Shown piece after piece: positions 15,113 through 24,911 of a stretch of DNA of 42,406 nucleotides (positions are counted from its first letter, which is position 1; every line of letters starts with the position of its first letter). The notes beneath the pieces were generated by a model that was not told the DNA's origin, did not search any database, and was given only the letters and a program-made list of their open reading frames with translations. The DNA is taken from NCBI GenBank assembly GCA_017460805.1, contig JAFUAF010000016.1:1-42406 (forward strand), read 5' to 3'. Source of the stretch: Bacillota bacterium. GTDB lineage: Bacteria > Bacillota > Clostridia > Lachnospirales > CAG-274. Both the position numbers and the translations under genes were made by a program.

Positions 15113-17539
15113 TCAGCCTTTGGCAACAATATTAACAATGCGGCCGGGTACATATATCTCTTTAACGATATTGCCCGTCAGCTTTGCGCCGAGAGCTTCT
15201 TTGGCCATTTTTATTGCCGTATCCTTGTCTGCATCGGCAGGAATGGAGATAGTTGCCTTGACCTTGCCGTTTACCTGTACGGCTATTTCTATTGTGTCCT
15301 CTTTCATTTTGGACTCGTCATAGGTAGGCCATGACTGTGTAAATACGCTCTCGTTATGGCCGAGTACCTGCCACATTTCTTCCGCAATATGCGGTGTAAA
15401 AGGTGCAAGCAGGATACAAAGCGTTTCAAGGGTCTCCTTGTCTACACCGCCCGCCTCTTTTGAAGCCGCGATAAGCTTGTTGGTAAATTCCATAAAGCCC
15501 GAAACGACGGTATTCATAGTGAGTGCTTCAAGACGTGAAGTCAGCTCGTATACCATTTTATTTCGTATCTGCTCTATTTCCTTTGTGGCTTTTACATCCT
15601 TGTCCTTGTTCTCGTCAACAAGTTTCCATACTTTGTTGAGGTAGCGGAATACACCGTCGATGCCGCTGTCATCCCATTCGCTGTCAAGCTCGGGAGGTCC
15701 TATGAAAAGTTCATACATTCTGAGTGAGTCACAGCCGTATCTATCTACCATATCATCGGGAGATACCACATTACCCATAGACTTGCTCATTTTGTACAGC
15801 TTGCCGTCATATTCGCTCTTTTTGCATATCATACCCTGGTTGAAAAGTCTCTTGAAAGGCTCTTCAAAGCTTACGGCACCGATATCATAAAGGAATTTTG
15901 TATAGAAACGTGCATAAAGAAGATGAAGAACGGCGTGCTCTATACCGCCGACATAAAGGTCAACGGGAAGCCACTTTTCAAGTGCTTCTTTCGATGCAAG
16001 TTCGCTGTCATTGTGATTGTCGCAGTAACGCAGGAAATACCATGAAGAACCTGCCCACTGAGGCATACTATTTGTTTCGCGCTTTGCAGGGCCGCCGCAG
16101 CACGGGCAGGTAGTATTTACCCACTCGTCAATAGAAGCAAGCGGAGATTCGCCTGTTTCCGTAGGCTGATAGCTTTCCACATTCGGCAGTTCAACGGGGA
16201 GTTGATCCTCGGGTACGGGCACTATGCCGCACTTTTCACAATGAACAAGAGGAATAGGCTCGCCCCAGTAACGCTGGCGTGAGAATACCCAGTCGCGAAG
16301 CTTGTAGTTGACTGTCTTTTTGCCAAAGCCCTTTTCTTCAACATATTCGGGCATTTTCTTCTTGGCTTCTTCACTGTTCATGCCGTTAAGTTCGCCCGAA
16401 TTTATCATTATACCCGCCTCGGTATAAGCCTGTGTAAGCTCTTCTTCCTTGCCGTCCTTGCTTATTACCTGAATTATAGGCAGATCGAATTTCTTTGCAA
16501 ATTCAAAGTCGCGGTCGTCATGTGCGGGAACACACATGATAGCGCCCGTACCGTAGTCTGCAAGTACATAATCGCTTATCCATATAGGCACAAGTGCGCC
16601 GTTAAGCGGGTTGATACCGTAAGCACCCGTAAATACACCCGTTTTTTCCTTATCGGTCATACGGGAAACATTACTCTTTGTGCTTGCAGCGTAAACATAT
16701 TTTTCAACCTCGTCCTTCTTGTCCGCCGTCGTTATCTCGGGGATAATTGCGTGCTCGGGCGCAAGAACCATAAAAGTTGCGCCGTAAAGTGTGTCGGGAC
16801 GTGTTGTGTACACCGTTATTTTTTTATCTGTATCTTTTATTGCAAAATCAACTTCCGCGCCGTAGCTTTTGCCTATCCAGTCGCTCTGCATCTTCTTTAC
16901 TTTTTCGGGCCAGTCAAGATCCTGCAAGTCATTAAGAAGTCTCTCCGCATATTTTGTGATGCCGAGCATCCACTGGCGAAGATTTTTCTTTGTTACCTGA
17001 GAACCGCAGCGGTCGCACACGCCGTTTGTTGCTTCCTCGTTTGCAAGAACGCACTTACAGCTCGGGCACCAGTTAAGGGGCATTTCCTTTTCGTATGCAA
17101 GACCGTGCTTGAACATCTGAACAAATATCCACTGTGTCCATTTATAATATTTGGGGTCTGTGGTATTTACTTCTCTGTCCCAATCGTAGATCGCGCTTAT
17201 CTCTTTTACCTGACGCTTGATATTTTCAATACTCTGCTTTGTTGTTACGGCAGGATGTGTACCTGTTTTGATAGCATAATTCTCCGCAGGCAGACCAAAA
17301 GCATCCCAACCCATCGGATGAAGAATCTCATAGCCGTGAAGAAGTTTGTAGCGGCTCACAACATCCGAGAGCACATAGCCGCGCCAATGTCCTACGTGCA
17401 GGCCGCTGCCCGACGGATAAGGGAACATATCCAGGCAGTAATACTTAGGCTTGTCGGTATTTGTTGGGTTTACGGGATTTTTCTCCCATTCGGCACGCCA
17501 TTTCTTTTCAATTTCCTTAAAATTATAACGTGTACTCAT
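15113..17539 (-). CDS. leuS: Leucyl-tRNA synthetase
   Basis: A class Ia aminoacyl-tRNA synthetase that charges tRNA(Leu). It has 808 residues, the normal bacterial length. The HIGH motif reads HVGH at 48-51 after PYPSGSGL, and the KMSKS loop is intact (KMSKSMGNV). The CP1 editing domain shows TTRPDTLYGATFMVLAPEH, and two CxxC zinc-type clusters (WCPSCKC with CDRCG, and CEKCG with CPCCG) are present. The C-terminal domain reads IEIAVQVNGKVKATI. A GGAGG site precedes the ATG. No T-box leader fits in the 48-bp gap to the upstream lipoprotein gene, so it is probably transcribed from further upstream. Confidence 0.98.
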   Translation of the reverse strand: MSTRYNFKEIEKKWRAEWEKNPVNPTNTDKPKYYCLDMFPYPSGSGLHVGHWRGYVLSDVVSRYKLLHGYEILHPMGWDAFGLPAENYAIKTGTHPAVTTKQSIENIKRQVKEISAIYDWDREVNTTDPKYYKWTQWIFVQMFKHGLAYEKEMPLNWCPSCKCVLANEEATNGVCDRCGSQVTKKNLRQWMLGITKYAERLLNDLQDLDWPEKVKKMQSDWIGKSYGAEVDFAIKDTDKKITVYTTRPDTLYGATFMVLAPEHAIIPEITTADKKDEVEKYVYAASTKSNVSRMTDKEKTGVFTGAYGINPLNGALVPIWISDYVLADYGTGAIMCVPAHDDRDFEFAKKFDLPIIQVISKDGKEEELTQAYTEAGIMINSGELNGMNSEEAKKKMPEYVEEKGFGKKTVNYKLRDWVFSRQRYWGEPIPLVHCEKCGIVPVPEDQLPVELPNVESYQPTETGESPLASIDEWVNTTCPCCGGPAKRETNSMPQWAGSSWYFLRYCDNHNDSELASKEALEKWLPVDLYVGGIEHAVLHLLYARFYTKFLYDIGAVSFEEPFKRLFNQGMICKKSEYDGKLYKMSKSMGNVVSPDDMVDRYGCDSLRMYELFIGPPELDSEWDDSGIDGVFRYLNKVWKLVDENKDKDVKATKEIEQIRNKMVYELTSRLEALTMNTVVSGFMEFTNKLIAASKEAGGVDKETLETLCILLAPFTPHIAEEMWQVLGHNESVFTQSWPTYDESKMKEDTIEIAVQVNGKVKATISIPADADKDTAIKMAKEALGAKLTGNIVKEIYVPGRIVNIVAKG

Positions 17540-17587
17540 TTTTATCCTCCATTGTTTACTATATCAACGGCATCCGCCGTTTATTTT

Positions 17588-18664
17588 TTATTCTGCAGTG
17601 CTTGCCGATTCCGACGATTCCGCCGATTCTGTTGGAAGTTCATCAACAAGCTCAACACCATAATCCGCTGCATTTTCGGGTGTAAGCTGAACACTTTCGT
17701 CCGTACTCTCTTCCGACGGAATATCTTCAAGGTCTATCTTCTCGTTTTCAAGCTGTTTTGCATAGTCCTCTGTGCTGATATATTCGGAAAGTTCGTCCTC
17801 TGTCTTTACTTTTACATTTGTGCTGTTTACGCCCGTAAAAGCACTTGCGATCTTATAAGAGAACGGCACTTCGCCCGTATCATCCTTGATAACGGCATCC
17901 ACGGAGAATGTATATGCCGTCAGAATACCATCGGCATTGATATCCGCGCTGACATTGGCGTAATTTATCGTCACGCCGCCATCGCCCGAGAAAGAAACTC
18001 CGCTTGAAGCAAGATTATATGTCATATACTCTTCCATTGCCGCACTGTCAAGAAGATAGATATACTTTGTCGTTCCCTTGCTCTCCTCAACAGCGGTAGT
18101 TGCCACATCATCGGCGGTAATATCATTAAGAATATAGGTGGAACCGATTATGGACATAAGATCCTCATAAGTCATTTCTTCCTTTAACTTAACACTTTCT
18201 TCCTCATTGTCAGAAATGCTCTGTACAAAATAAAGCGTGTCGTCCAAGAAATAACCGGGAAGTTCCTGTTCCTGTGAAGCATCTTCATCAACGGTGCCAT
18301 CCTCTTTTGTGGATTTTACACTTGTATTCATAACAAAATCCACTACCTGCTTGCCGTCTATAAGCGAACGCTGAATATCAAAGCGCTGACTGCTTTCGTC
18401 GTTTTTGCCGTCATAAGTCATGGAAATAAACATCTCGCTGTTTATTGTCATGCTTTCTGCATCTTCCATTGCTTTCTGCGCATCGAGGAACTTCTGATAA
18501 GAAGCCTTATTGTCGTCTACCGTATTTTCGGCCGTTACCTGTGATGAAAGGTCCTCGTTTTTGCTTGCATCGACTTCAACGCCCGCTTTGCCCGAGTTGC
18601 AGCCCGTAAGTGCAGCCGCACCCATACATAATATTACTGCCATTGCAGCCATTTTTCTTTTCAT
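17588..18664 (-). CDS. Secreted lipoprotein of unknown function
   Basis: A 358-residue protein with a lipoprotein signal peptide: positive MKRK, a hydrophobic core and the lipobox LTGC with Cys22. The mature part begins with a Ser/Asp/Glu-rich linker, then DAQKAMEDAESMTINSEMFISMTYDG, a pattern seen in LolA-like or DUF6612-like lipoproteins of Firmicutes. Alternating beta-strand segments follow to about residue 270, then an acidic Ser/Glu-rich tail. It lies 6 bp after recN and 48 bp before leuS, so it appears to be in the same transcript, although that position tells little about its job. The family link is tentative. Confidence 0.8.
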   Translation of the reverse strand: MKRKMAAMAVILCMGAAALTGCNSGKAGVEVDASKNEDLSSQVTAENTVDDNKASYQKFLDAQKAMEDAESMTINSEMFISMTYDGKNDESSQRFDIQRSLIDGKQVVDFVMNTSVKSTKEDGTVDEDASQEQELPGYFLDDTLYFVQSISDNEEESVKLKEEMTYEDLMSIIGSTYILNDITADDVATTAVEESKGTTKYIYLLDSAAMEEYMTYNLASSGVSFSGDGGVTINYANVSADINADGILTAYTFSVDAVIKDDTGEVPFSYKIASAFTGVNSTNVKVKTEDELSEYISTEDYAKQLENEKIDLEDIPSEESTDESVQLTPENAADYGVELVDELPTESAESSESASTAE

Positions 18665-18670
18665 TGAATT

Positions 18671-20371
18671 TTATTCTCCTTTTATTTTTACTTTTTTTGT
18701 ATCCGCCTGTTTTTTCATATCTTCGGCTGCGGCCATTGTTGCATCGGTTATCTCCGCACCGCCTATAAGCCTTGCCAATTCTTCGGTAACTTCTTCTCCT
18801 TTAAGAAGTTTAACGCGAACAGCAGTCCTGTCGCCTTCCGTCTTTTTGGTTATCTCAAAATGACTGTCGGCCATTGCCGCTATCTGAGGAAGATGTGTTA
18901 TACAAAGCACCTGATGATACTTTGATATAGCCGCTATCTTTTCGGCGACTCTCTGAGCCGTTCTGCCGCTGATACCCGTATCTATCTCATCAAAGATAAA
19001 GGTCTCTATATTATCAACTTCCGAAAGCACCACTTTAAGCGCAAGCATAACACGGCTCATCTCGCCGCCCGATGCGATTTTTGAAAGCGGTTTTACATCC
19101 TCGCCTACGTTTGGCGCAACAAGAAACTCCACTCTGTCGGTACCGCGGTTATCAACCGTATCGCGGTCGGTAATGCTTATTTTGAATACCGCATTTATCA
19201 TACCCAGATCGCCGAGTATTTTTTCAACTTTCTCGGCAACGCCGACTGCCACTTCTTTTCGTATCTCGCTTATTTCGGCTGAAATACGGCGCATAACACG
19301 CTCATCGGCCTCTTTGCGCATATTGTATTCCATTATCATATCTTCGCTGTTTTTGATAAATTCAAGCTTTTCGGCAGCTTCTTTTGCATAGCGCTTGATA
19401 TCTTCTATCGTCTTGCCGTACTTTTTCTTGAGTCCGTATATAACATCAAGTCTCGCCTCTATTTCGTCTATATCGCGCGGATCGCTGTCAAGTCCGTCCT
19501 CATAGCTTCTGAGGTCGGAAATTATATCGTCAAGCTGCGCGGAAAGACTTTCAAGCGTATCGACCATGCTTTCTTTGCTCTCGTCAACACCCGCAAGTGT
19601 AGTAATGCTTCTGATCGCATTTGCAAGGCAGTCCCTTACATTGCCCTGCTGATTGCGCAAAAGCATATCGAGTGCCTCGTCCGTACAGCGTTTTATTTTG
19701 GCGCTGCTGCCGACTACCGCACGCAGTTCGTTAAGTTTTTCTTCCTCGCCGTTTTCAAGCTTGGCATCCTCTATTTCCTGTATCTGGAAGGTGTACATAT
19801 CTATCTTTTCCTGCCTGTCGGTATCGGAACCGCTGATGTCCTCCAGCGCCTTGCAGGTCTTTTTATAGCCTTTGTAGCGGTTTTCAAGCTTTTCTATATG
19901 CTCGCCTATCCTGTCATAGCACAGCCTGTCCAAAAGTTCAAGATGCCTCCACGGATCGAGCAGCGACTGGTTGTCGTACTGACCGTGCACATCGATAAGC
20001 ACCTTTGCTATCTCCTTTAAAATACCTACTGTAACAGTCCTGCCGTTTACCTTGCAGTTTGACTTTCCCTCTGTGCTGAAACTGCGGAACATAAGCAGAC
20101 AATTTTCCTCATCCACCCTTACATCAAGGTCGATAAGCTCATTTTCCGCATCCTTGTCATTTACGGAAAATACCGCTGTCACTTCCGCCATATCGGCACC
20201 GCTTTTAATAAGCTCTTTATCAGCTTTTTCACCAAGCACAAAATTAAGCGAATCAATAATTATCGACTTGCCCGCACCCGTTTCGCCCGTAAGCACATTA
20301 AAGCCTTTTCTGAAGTCTATTTCCAGTTCATCAATAACGGCTACATTTCTGATATGAAGCCTTTCAAGCAT
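18671..20371 (-). CDS. recN: DNA repair ATPase RecN
   Basis: An SMC-like protein that acts early in double-strand break repair. It has 566 residues, normal for RecN. Walker A is GETGAGKS at 29-36, the ABC signature is LSKIASGGEMSRVMLALK, and Walker B is TFIFDEIDTGISG followed by the H-loop VLCITHLPQIAAMAD. Two coiled-coil arms (about 150-260 and 285-375) lie between, as expected. It is preceded by argR (58-bp gap), the classical Firmicute order argR-recN. Confidence 0.97.
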   Translation of the reverse strand: MLERLHIRNVAVIDELEIDFRKGFNVLTGETGAGKSIIIDSLNFVLGEKADKELIKSGADMAEVTAVFSVNDKDAENELIDLDVRVDEENCLLMFRSFSTEGKSNCKVNGRTVTVGILKEIAKVLIDVHGQYDNQSLLDPWRHLELLDRLCYDRIGEHIEKLENRYKGYKKTCKALEDISGSDTDRQEKIDMYTFQIQEIEDAKLENGEEEKLNELRAVVGSSAKIKRCTDEALDMLLRNQQGNVRDCLANAIRSITTLAGVDESKESMVDTLESLSAQLDDIISDLRSYEDGLDSDPRDIDEIEARLDVIYGLKKKYGKTIEDIKRYAKEAAEKLEFIKNSEDMIMEYNMRKEADERVMRRISAEISEIRKEVAVGVAEKVEKILGDLGMINAVFKISITDRDTVDNRGTDRVEFLVAPNVGEDVKPLSKIASGGEMSRVMLALKVVLSEVDNIETFIFDEIDTGISGRTAQRVAEKIAAISKYHQVLCITHLPQIAAMADSHFEITKKTEGDRTAVRVKLLKGEEVTEELARLIGGAEITDATMAAAEDMKKQADTKKVKIKGE

Positions 20372-20429
20372 AAATATACACCCCCGTTGTTATATATAAA
20401 TATCTGCTATATAATATAGAAGAAAAATT

Positions 20430-20879
20430 TTAGAGCAGATCGTTTTTCAGCTTTTCTACAAGATAAACGGCCTTTGCTTCGGATTTGACAACACAAAATA
20501 TCGTGTCATCTCCTGCAATAGTGCCCATTATCTCTGCCTTGTCCATCGCATCTATAGCCGCCGCCACGCCCATTGCCATGCCCTGTATGGTCTTTACGAC
20601 CAGAATATTCTGCGCATAGTCAATGGAAACAACGCCCTCTTTAAGCACACGCGTAAGACGTTTTGCAGTCTCACTGCCCGTGCCCGTCATAACGGCATAT
20701 TTAAAACCGCCGCCCGAAATACCGATCTTTGTTATTTTCAGTTCTCGTATATCACGGGATATTGTCGCCTGAGTAACATGAAAGCCGTCTTTTTCAAGCA
20801 ATTCCGCCAGCATTTCCTGCGTGTCGATATCATATTCTCTTATCAGTTCAAGTATTCTTGACTGTCTTTTGGTTTTCAT
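20430..20879 (-). CDS. argR: Arginine repressor ArgR/AhrC
   Basis: An arginine-responsive transcriptional regulator of arginine metabolism. The N-terminal winged helix (about 1-65) has the signature VTQATISRDIRELKI. The C-terminal trimerisation and arginine-binding domain has GTIAGDDTIFCVV, containing the paired aspartates that bind arginine. The ATG at 20879 gives 149 residues, the usual length, with AAGG 11 bases upstream; a GTG at 20888 would add three residues but sits too close to that site. It lies in the conserved nadK-argR-recN order. Confidence 0.96.
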   Translation of the reverse strand: MKTKRQSRILELIREYDIDTQEMLAELLEKDGFHVTQATISRDIRELKITKIGISGGGFKYAVMTGTGSETAKRLTRVLKEGVVSIDYAQNILVVKTIQGMAMGVAAAIDAMDKAEIMGTIAGDDTIFCVVKSEAKAVYLVEKLKNDLL

Positions 20880-20949
20880 CAATAACACAACCTTATCTTT
20901 TTATTATAAAATCTTTGCTGTTTTTAGTCAAGTAAATTTCATTAAAATT

Positions 20950-21795
20950 TCAGTTGCCCATCATTTTATATCTTAAAGTATCGTAAAAATTACGCTTGCT
21001 TGTCTTGATTATCTTAACGCTCAGATCGGAGCCCGTTATTTTTACATCATCATTTTGCTGCACGGGAACTCGTTCTTCGCCGTCAAGTGAAAATATCATA
21101 TTTCCGCTGTCAAGTATCTTTATGGTAACACAATCCTCGCCGCTTATAACAAAAGGTCTGAAATACAGATTATGCGGACAGACACTGTTTATCGCCATAA
21201 GCCTTGTATCGGGCTTTAGTATCGGCCCGCCCGCCGAAAGATTGTAGGCGGTAGACCCCGTAGGTGTAGCCACCATAATGCCGTCCGCCCTGAAAACATT
21301 GATAAACGAGTCGTTTATAGACATTTCAAGATTTACCAGATTAAGCGAAAGCGCATTTGAAACGTAGACCTCGTTAAGAGCAAGGTATCTGCCCTTTTCC
21401 TTAAAATCATGTATATGCACGGCTTCCAGAAGCATACGTTCCTCGACTGTGTAGTTGCCGTCAAGAACCGCTTTTATTGCAGTTTTGGCATCTGCACGGT
21501 CAACGTCTGCAAGATAGCCCAGAGTACCGAAATTTATACCCAGTACCGGAAGGCCGTATAACGCCGCGTGTCTTGCCGCACGCAGTATAGTGCCGTCGCC
21601 GCCGAGCACAAGCATAAGGTCGGCCTTTTCATAAAGCTCTTTGTCGCCGCAGACCTCGCCCGAACCCGTCAATTTATGGTCGCCCTCTGTCACAAGCGGT
21701 ACGCATTCCTGCCCATAAAGCCATTTTATCAGCTCCGCCGTATATGCAAGACCCTTGTCTTTATCTCTGTTTGTCGTAATGCCTATATATTTCAT
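20950..21795 (-). CDS. nadK: NAD kinase
   Basis: Phosphorylates NAD to NADP using ATP. It has 281 residues. The diagnostic GGDGT motif is at 65-69 (VLGGDGTILRAAR), followed by GINFGTLGYLADVD. The LNEVYVSN motif and the glycine-rich ATPTGSTAYNLSAGGPI nucleotide-binding segment are intact. It follows tlyA by 9 bp with a GAGGAG site and precedes argR, a standard Clostridia order. Confidence 0.97.
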   Translation of the reverse strand: MKYIGITTNRDKDKGLAYTAELIKWLYGQECVPLVTEGDHKLTGSGEVCGDKELYEKADLMLVLGGDGTILRAARHAALYGLPVLGINFGTLGYLADVDRADAKTAIKAVLDGNYTVEERMLLEAVHIHDFKEKGRYLALNEVYVSNALSLNLVNLEMSINDSFINVFRADGIMVATPTGSTAYNLSAGGPILKPDTRLMAINSVCPHNLYFRPFVISGEDCVTIKILDSGNMIFSLDGEERVPVQQNDDVKITGSDLSVKIIKTSKRNFYDTLRYKMMGN

Positions 21796-21804
21796 AAGCG
21801 CTCC

Positions 21805-22551
21805 TCATATTTTCAGTACAAAACCCGTCTGTTCTCTTTCAAGCAGCATCAGATATTCTGTGTTTCCGTCCCCGCCCTTTATTGGCGAAGATATAAGCCC
21901 CGCACAGTGCAAATTATTTGCCGCCGCCGAGGAAACAAGCCTTTTTATCACATTTTTATGCACCTTTACATCACGCACTATGCCGTTTTTCGAAAGATGC
22001 TCTCTGCCCGCCTCAAACTGCGGCTTTACAAGCACTACTGCCCTGCCGCTGGCTTTCAGAAGCCTGTCGGCTTCGGGGAAAATTTTTTCAAGCGAAACAA
22101 AAGATACATCCGCGGAAATAAAATCTGCCTTTTCCTCACATTCAAAATCCGTGATATTGGTGTTTTCGTTACAGCTTACACGGCTGTCGTTTCTGAGCCT
22201 TTCAATAAGCTGGTCTGTGCCGACATCCACCGCATACACATATTTTGCGCCGTTTTGCAGCATGCAATCCGTAAAGCCACCCGTGGATGCCCCTATATCA
22301 ATACAAGTCAGCCCGTCAAGTTTTATGTCAAAGGCCTTTATCGCCGCCTCAAGCTTTAATCCGCCGCGGCCTGCGAAGCGCAGAGTATCTGTATCTTCCG
22401 CGATCTCAACGGCAGAGTTTTCTTCCACCTGCAAAGACGGTTTTGTGACCGTTTTGCCGCCTGTCGTCACAGCACCCTCTTTTATCAGCTGCTGTGCCTT
22501 TTGCCTTGACAGACCGAATTTTTGCGTCAGTAAAACATCTATACGCATCAT
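21805..22551 (-). CDS. tlyA: TlyA-family rRNA 2'-O-methyltransferase (S4/FtsJ domains)
   Basis: The protein has 248 residues with an N-terminal S4 RNA-binding domain (about 3-60, RIDVLLTQKFGLSRQKAQQL) and a Rossmann-type FtsJ methyltransferase domain. The S-adenosylmethionine motif is CIDIGASTGGFTDC at about 83-96, and catalytic-type segments SADVSFVSL and VLVKPQFE are present. Mycobacterial TlyA methylates 16S and 23S rRNA cytidines; Firmicute homologues are presumed rRNA 2'-O-methyltransferases, some also called haemolysin-like. Its ATG overlaps the dxs stop (ATGA); a second ATG follows immediately and could also be used. Confidence 0.92.
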   Translation of the reverse strand: MMRIDVLLTQKFGLSRQKAQQLIKEGAVTTGGKTVTKPSLQVEENSAVEIAEDTDTLRFAGRGGLKLEAAIKAFDIKLDGLTCIDIGASTGGFTDCMLQNGAKYVYAVDVGTDQLIERLRNDSRVSCNENTNITDFECEEKADFISADVSFVSLEKIFPEADRLLKASGRAVVLVKPQFEAGREHLSKNGIVRDVKVHKNVIKRLVSSAAANNLHCAGLISSPIKGGDGNTEYLMLLEREQTGFVLKI

Positions 22552-24416
22552 TTTTTCATAATTTCCTTTATACTGTTGTAAACAGAGGCCGCATCAAGGC
22601 CGTAACGCTCGTAAAGCTGCGGTTTTGTGCCATGTTCCACAAAGCAGTCGGGAAAGCCGAAACTTGTAAGCCTTGCACCGTCTGTGCCGAAACTTTCAAA
22701 AGCCTGCGCCATAACGCTGCCAAAGCCTCCGCGAAGTACACCATCTTCCATTGTGAATACATATTTATAATTTTTAAACATATCCTTTGCCATATCCATA
22801 TCCAAAGGTGTCGAAAAACGCGCATTTACAAGTGTCGGTTTAAGGCCGTCTTTCAGCAGCATACCATAAACGCCCACAAGCTGATCCATTACGGTGCCGA
22901 AACCTATAAGGGCAATATCGCTGCCGTTGTATATATACTCGCTTTTTCCAAGCTCTATCGGGCTTTGCGCATTGTTCAGCATCTGCGAAGCACTTCCGCG
23001 CGGATAGCGTATCGAAATGGGTATCCTGCTCTCGACCGCAAATTCAAGCATAGCTTCAAGCTCTGCGCCGTTTTTGGGCGCCATTACCGTCATATTCGGT
23101 ATTGTATTCAAAAATGATATATCAAAAATGCCCTGGTGGGTCTCGCCGTCATCTCCGACTATGCCCGCCCTGTCTATCGCAAGTATCATCGGCAGTTTTT
23201 GTATACATATATCGTGTATTATCTGATCGTAGGCTCTCTGCAAAAATGTCGAATACACCGCAAACACAGGCAGACAGCCGCCCTTTGCAAGACCGCCCGC
23301 AAATGTGACCGCGTGTTCTTCGGCAATGCCCACATCAAAAAATCTATGCGGATATTCCACCGCAAACTGTTCAAGTCCCGTACCCGACGGCATAGCCGCT
23401 GTTATTGCGCATATCTCCTTATGTTTTGCCGCAAGCTGCACAAGCTTTTTGCCAAATACCCTTGAATATGTCACACCGCCCGCCTTTGCCAAAACTTCTC
23501 CCGTCACGGGGTCAAAAGGCCCTATACCGTGGAACTTGCTCGGATTTTTCTCCGCAGGTTCATAGCCCTTGCCTTTTTTTGTTATAACGTGCAAAAGCAC
23601 CGGCGCATCCAGTTTTTTGATACGGTTTATTATCTGTATGAGCTGTTTTACATCATGTCCGTCAACAGGGCCTATATATGTAAGTCCAAGCTGTTCAAAC
23701 ATAACGCTTGGCAGCATGGAATGTTTGATACCCTCTTTTGTCCTGCCCAGAAAATTGTACACTCCGTTGCCGATAACAGGCACTTTCTGAAGTGTTTTCT
23801 GTACATCCCTTTTGGCTGATATATATTTAGGCGCAAGGCGCAGCTGATTAAGATAATTGCTCATAGCGCCTACATTCGGGGAAATGGACATTTGGTTGTC
23901 ATTTAAAACTATCAGCATTTTTGTTTTAAGCTGACCCGCATTATTCATAGCCTCGTAAGCCATGCCGCCCGACATTGCCCCGTCACCTATGATGGCAACG
24001 ACATTAAAGCTTTCGTTTTTTAGGTCGCGCGCATTTGCTATGCCCAGTGCCGCAGAAATAGAAGCACTGCTGTGGCCTGCGTTGAATGCGTCGCATTCAC
24101 TCTCCGACGGTCTCGGAAATCCGCTCATCCCGTCAAGTTTTCTGAGCGTCTTAAAACCCTCTTTTCTGCCTGTTAGAAGCTTATGTACATAGGCCTGATG
24201 CCCTACATCCCACACAAATTTATCCCTCGGACAGTTGTAGCAGTAATGCAGTGCAAGTGTCAGTTCCACAACGCCAAGGCTTGACGAAAGGTGTCCGCCC
24301 GTTTTTGAAACGCTGTTCACCAAAAATTCGCGTATTTCCGCCGCAAGTGCATTAAGCGCATTCATATCAAGTTTTTTTATATCCTTAGGGGAATTTACTT
24401 TATCAAGATATCCCAT
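22548..24416 (-). CDS. dxs: 1-deoxy-D-xylulose-5-phosphate synthase
   Basis: Thiamine-diphosphate enzyme that condenses pyruvate and glyceraldehyde 3-phosphate, the first step of the MEP isoprenoid pathway. It has 622 residues. The N-terminal domain shows GHQAYVHKLLTGR and the thiamine-binding GDGAMSGG at 144-151. The middle domain has DVGIAEEHAVTFAGG with the catalytic glutamate, and the C-terminal transketolase domain is complete. It lies with ispA in one operon, pairing the first MEP step with prenyl chain synthesis. It overlaps tlyA by 4 bp. Confidence 0.98.
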   Translation of the reverse strand: MGYLDKVNSPKDIKKLDMNALNALAAEIREFLVNSVSKTGGHLSSSLGVVELTLALHYCYNCPRDKFVWDVGHQAYVHKLLTGRKEGFKTLRKLDGMSGFPRPSESECDAFNAGHSSASISAALGIANARDLKNESFNVVAIIGDGAMSGGMAYEAMNNAGQLKTKMLIVLNDNQMSISPNVGAMSNYLNQLRLAPKYISAKRDVQKTLQKVPVIGNGVYNFLGRTKEGIKHSMLPSVMFEQLGLTYIGPVDGHDVKQLIQIINRIKKLDAPVLLHVITKKGKGYEPAEKNPSKFHGIGPFDPVTGEVLAKAGGVTYSRVFGKKLVQLAAKHKEICAITAAMPSGTGLEQFAVEYPHRFFDVGIAEEHAVTFAGGLAKGGCLPVFAVYSTFLQRAYDQIIHDICIQKLPMILAIDRAGIVGDDGETHQGIFDISFLNTIPNMTVMAPKNGAELEAMLEFAVESRIPISIRYPRGSASQMLNNAQSPIELGKSEYIYNGSDIALIGFGTVMDQLVGVYGMLLKDGLKPTLVNARFSTPLDMDMAKDMFKNYKYVFTMEDGVLRGGFGSVMAQAFESFGTDGARLTSFGFPDCFVEHGTKPQLYERYGLDAASVYNSIKEIMKK

Positions 24417-24443
24417 AAAATTCAGTTCCTTCTTTAAGTTTTT

Positions 24444-24902
24444 TTAGCGAAAAACAAACAAATTCATCACTATTGAAAGGCCTATGCCCAGTATCGCGCC
24501 CGCCGTAACTTCCACGGGGGTATGACCAAGCAGTTCTTTAAGGTTTTCATCCATGCGGAAACCGTAGTTTTCCATAATGGCTGCAATATCGTTTATAACG
24601 GCAGCCTGCTTGCCCGCCGCACGGCGAACGCCCGCCGCATCATACATAACGACCATGCAAAGTACAAAGGTAATTGCAAAATCTACGCTGTCAAAGCCGT
24701 TTGTAAGTCCAACGGAAGTTGCAAGACTGGTAACGAATGAGCTGTGTGAACTCGGCATACCGCCCGATGAAGTGATAAGTCTTATATCTATGGTCTTGTT
24801 TTTTACAAGGTCTATTATAATTTTGATAAGCTGCGCTATCAGCCATGCAAGCGCCGATACGCCTATCAGTCTGTTACTGAAAAATTGCTGTAAATAAGTC
24901 AT
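24444..24902 (-). CDS. Divergent PAP2-family membrane protein (YuiD-like)
   Basis: A 152-residue membrane protein with about four hydrophobic segments. It matches the divergent PAP2 (DUF212/YuiD) family: SSGGMPSSHSSFVTSLATSVG near 45-65 holds the Ser-His motif, and MYDAAGVRRAAGKQA and LLGHTPVEVTAGAILG the second half of the presumed phosphatase site. Substrate unknown; its place between ispA and dxs hints at an isoprenoid or undecaprenyl phosphate, as inference only. It is 9 bp from ispA. Confidence 0.9.
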   Translation of the reverse strand: MTYLQQFFSNRLIGVSALAWLIAQLIKIIIDLVKNKTIDIRLITSSGGMPSSHSSFVTSLATSVGLTNGFDSVDFAITFVLCMVVMYDAAGVRRAAGKQAAVINDIAAIMENYGFRMDENLKELLGHTPVEVTAGAILGIGLSIVMNLFVFR

Positions 24903-24911
24903 TTTATATTC

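Noticed and set aside
17566..17582. Hairpin aacggc/gccgtt as a terminator between the lipoprotein gene and leuS
   Set aside because: The T run is on the plus strand, where no gene ends; on the coding strand no T run follows the stem.
17540..17587. T-box riboswitch for leuS
   Set aside because: The gap is only 48 bp, far too short for a T-box leader.
16520..18007. Long plus-strand open frame opposite leuS and the lipoprotein gene
   Set aside because: It is antisense to leuS, which has all family motifs; the frame is Cys/Arg/Phe-rich with no ribosome site and crosses two real genes.
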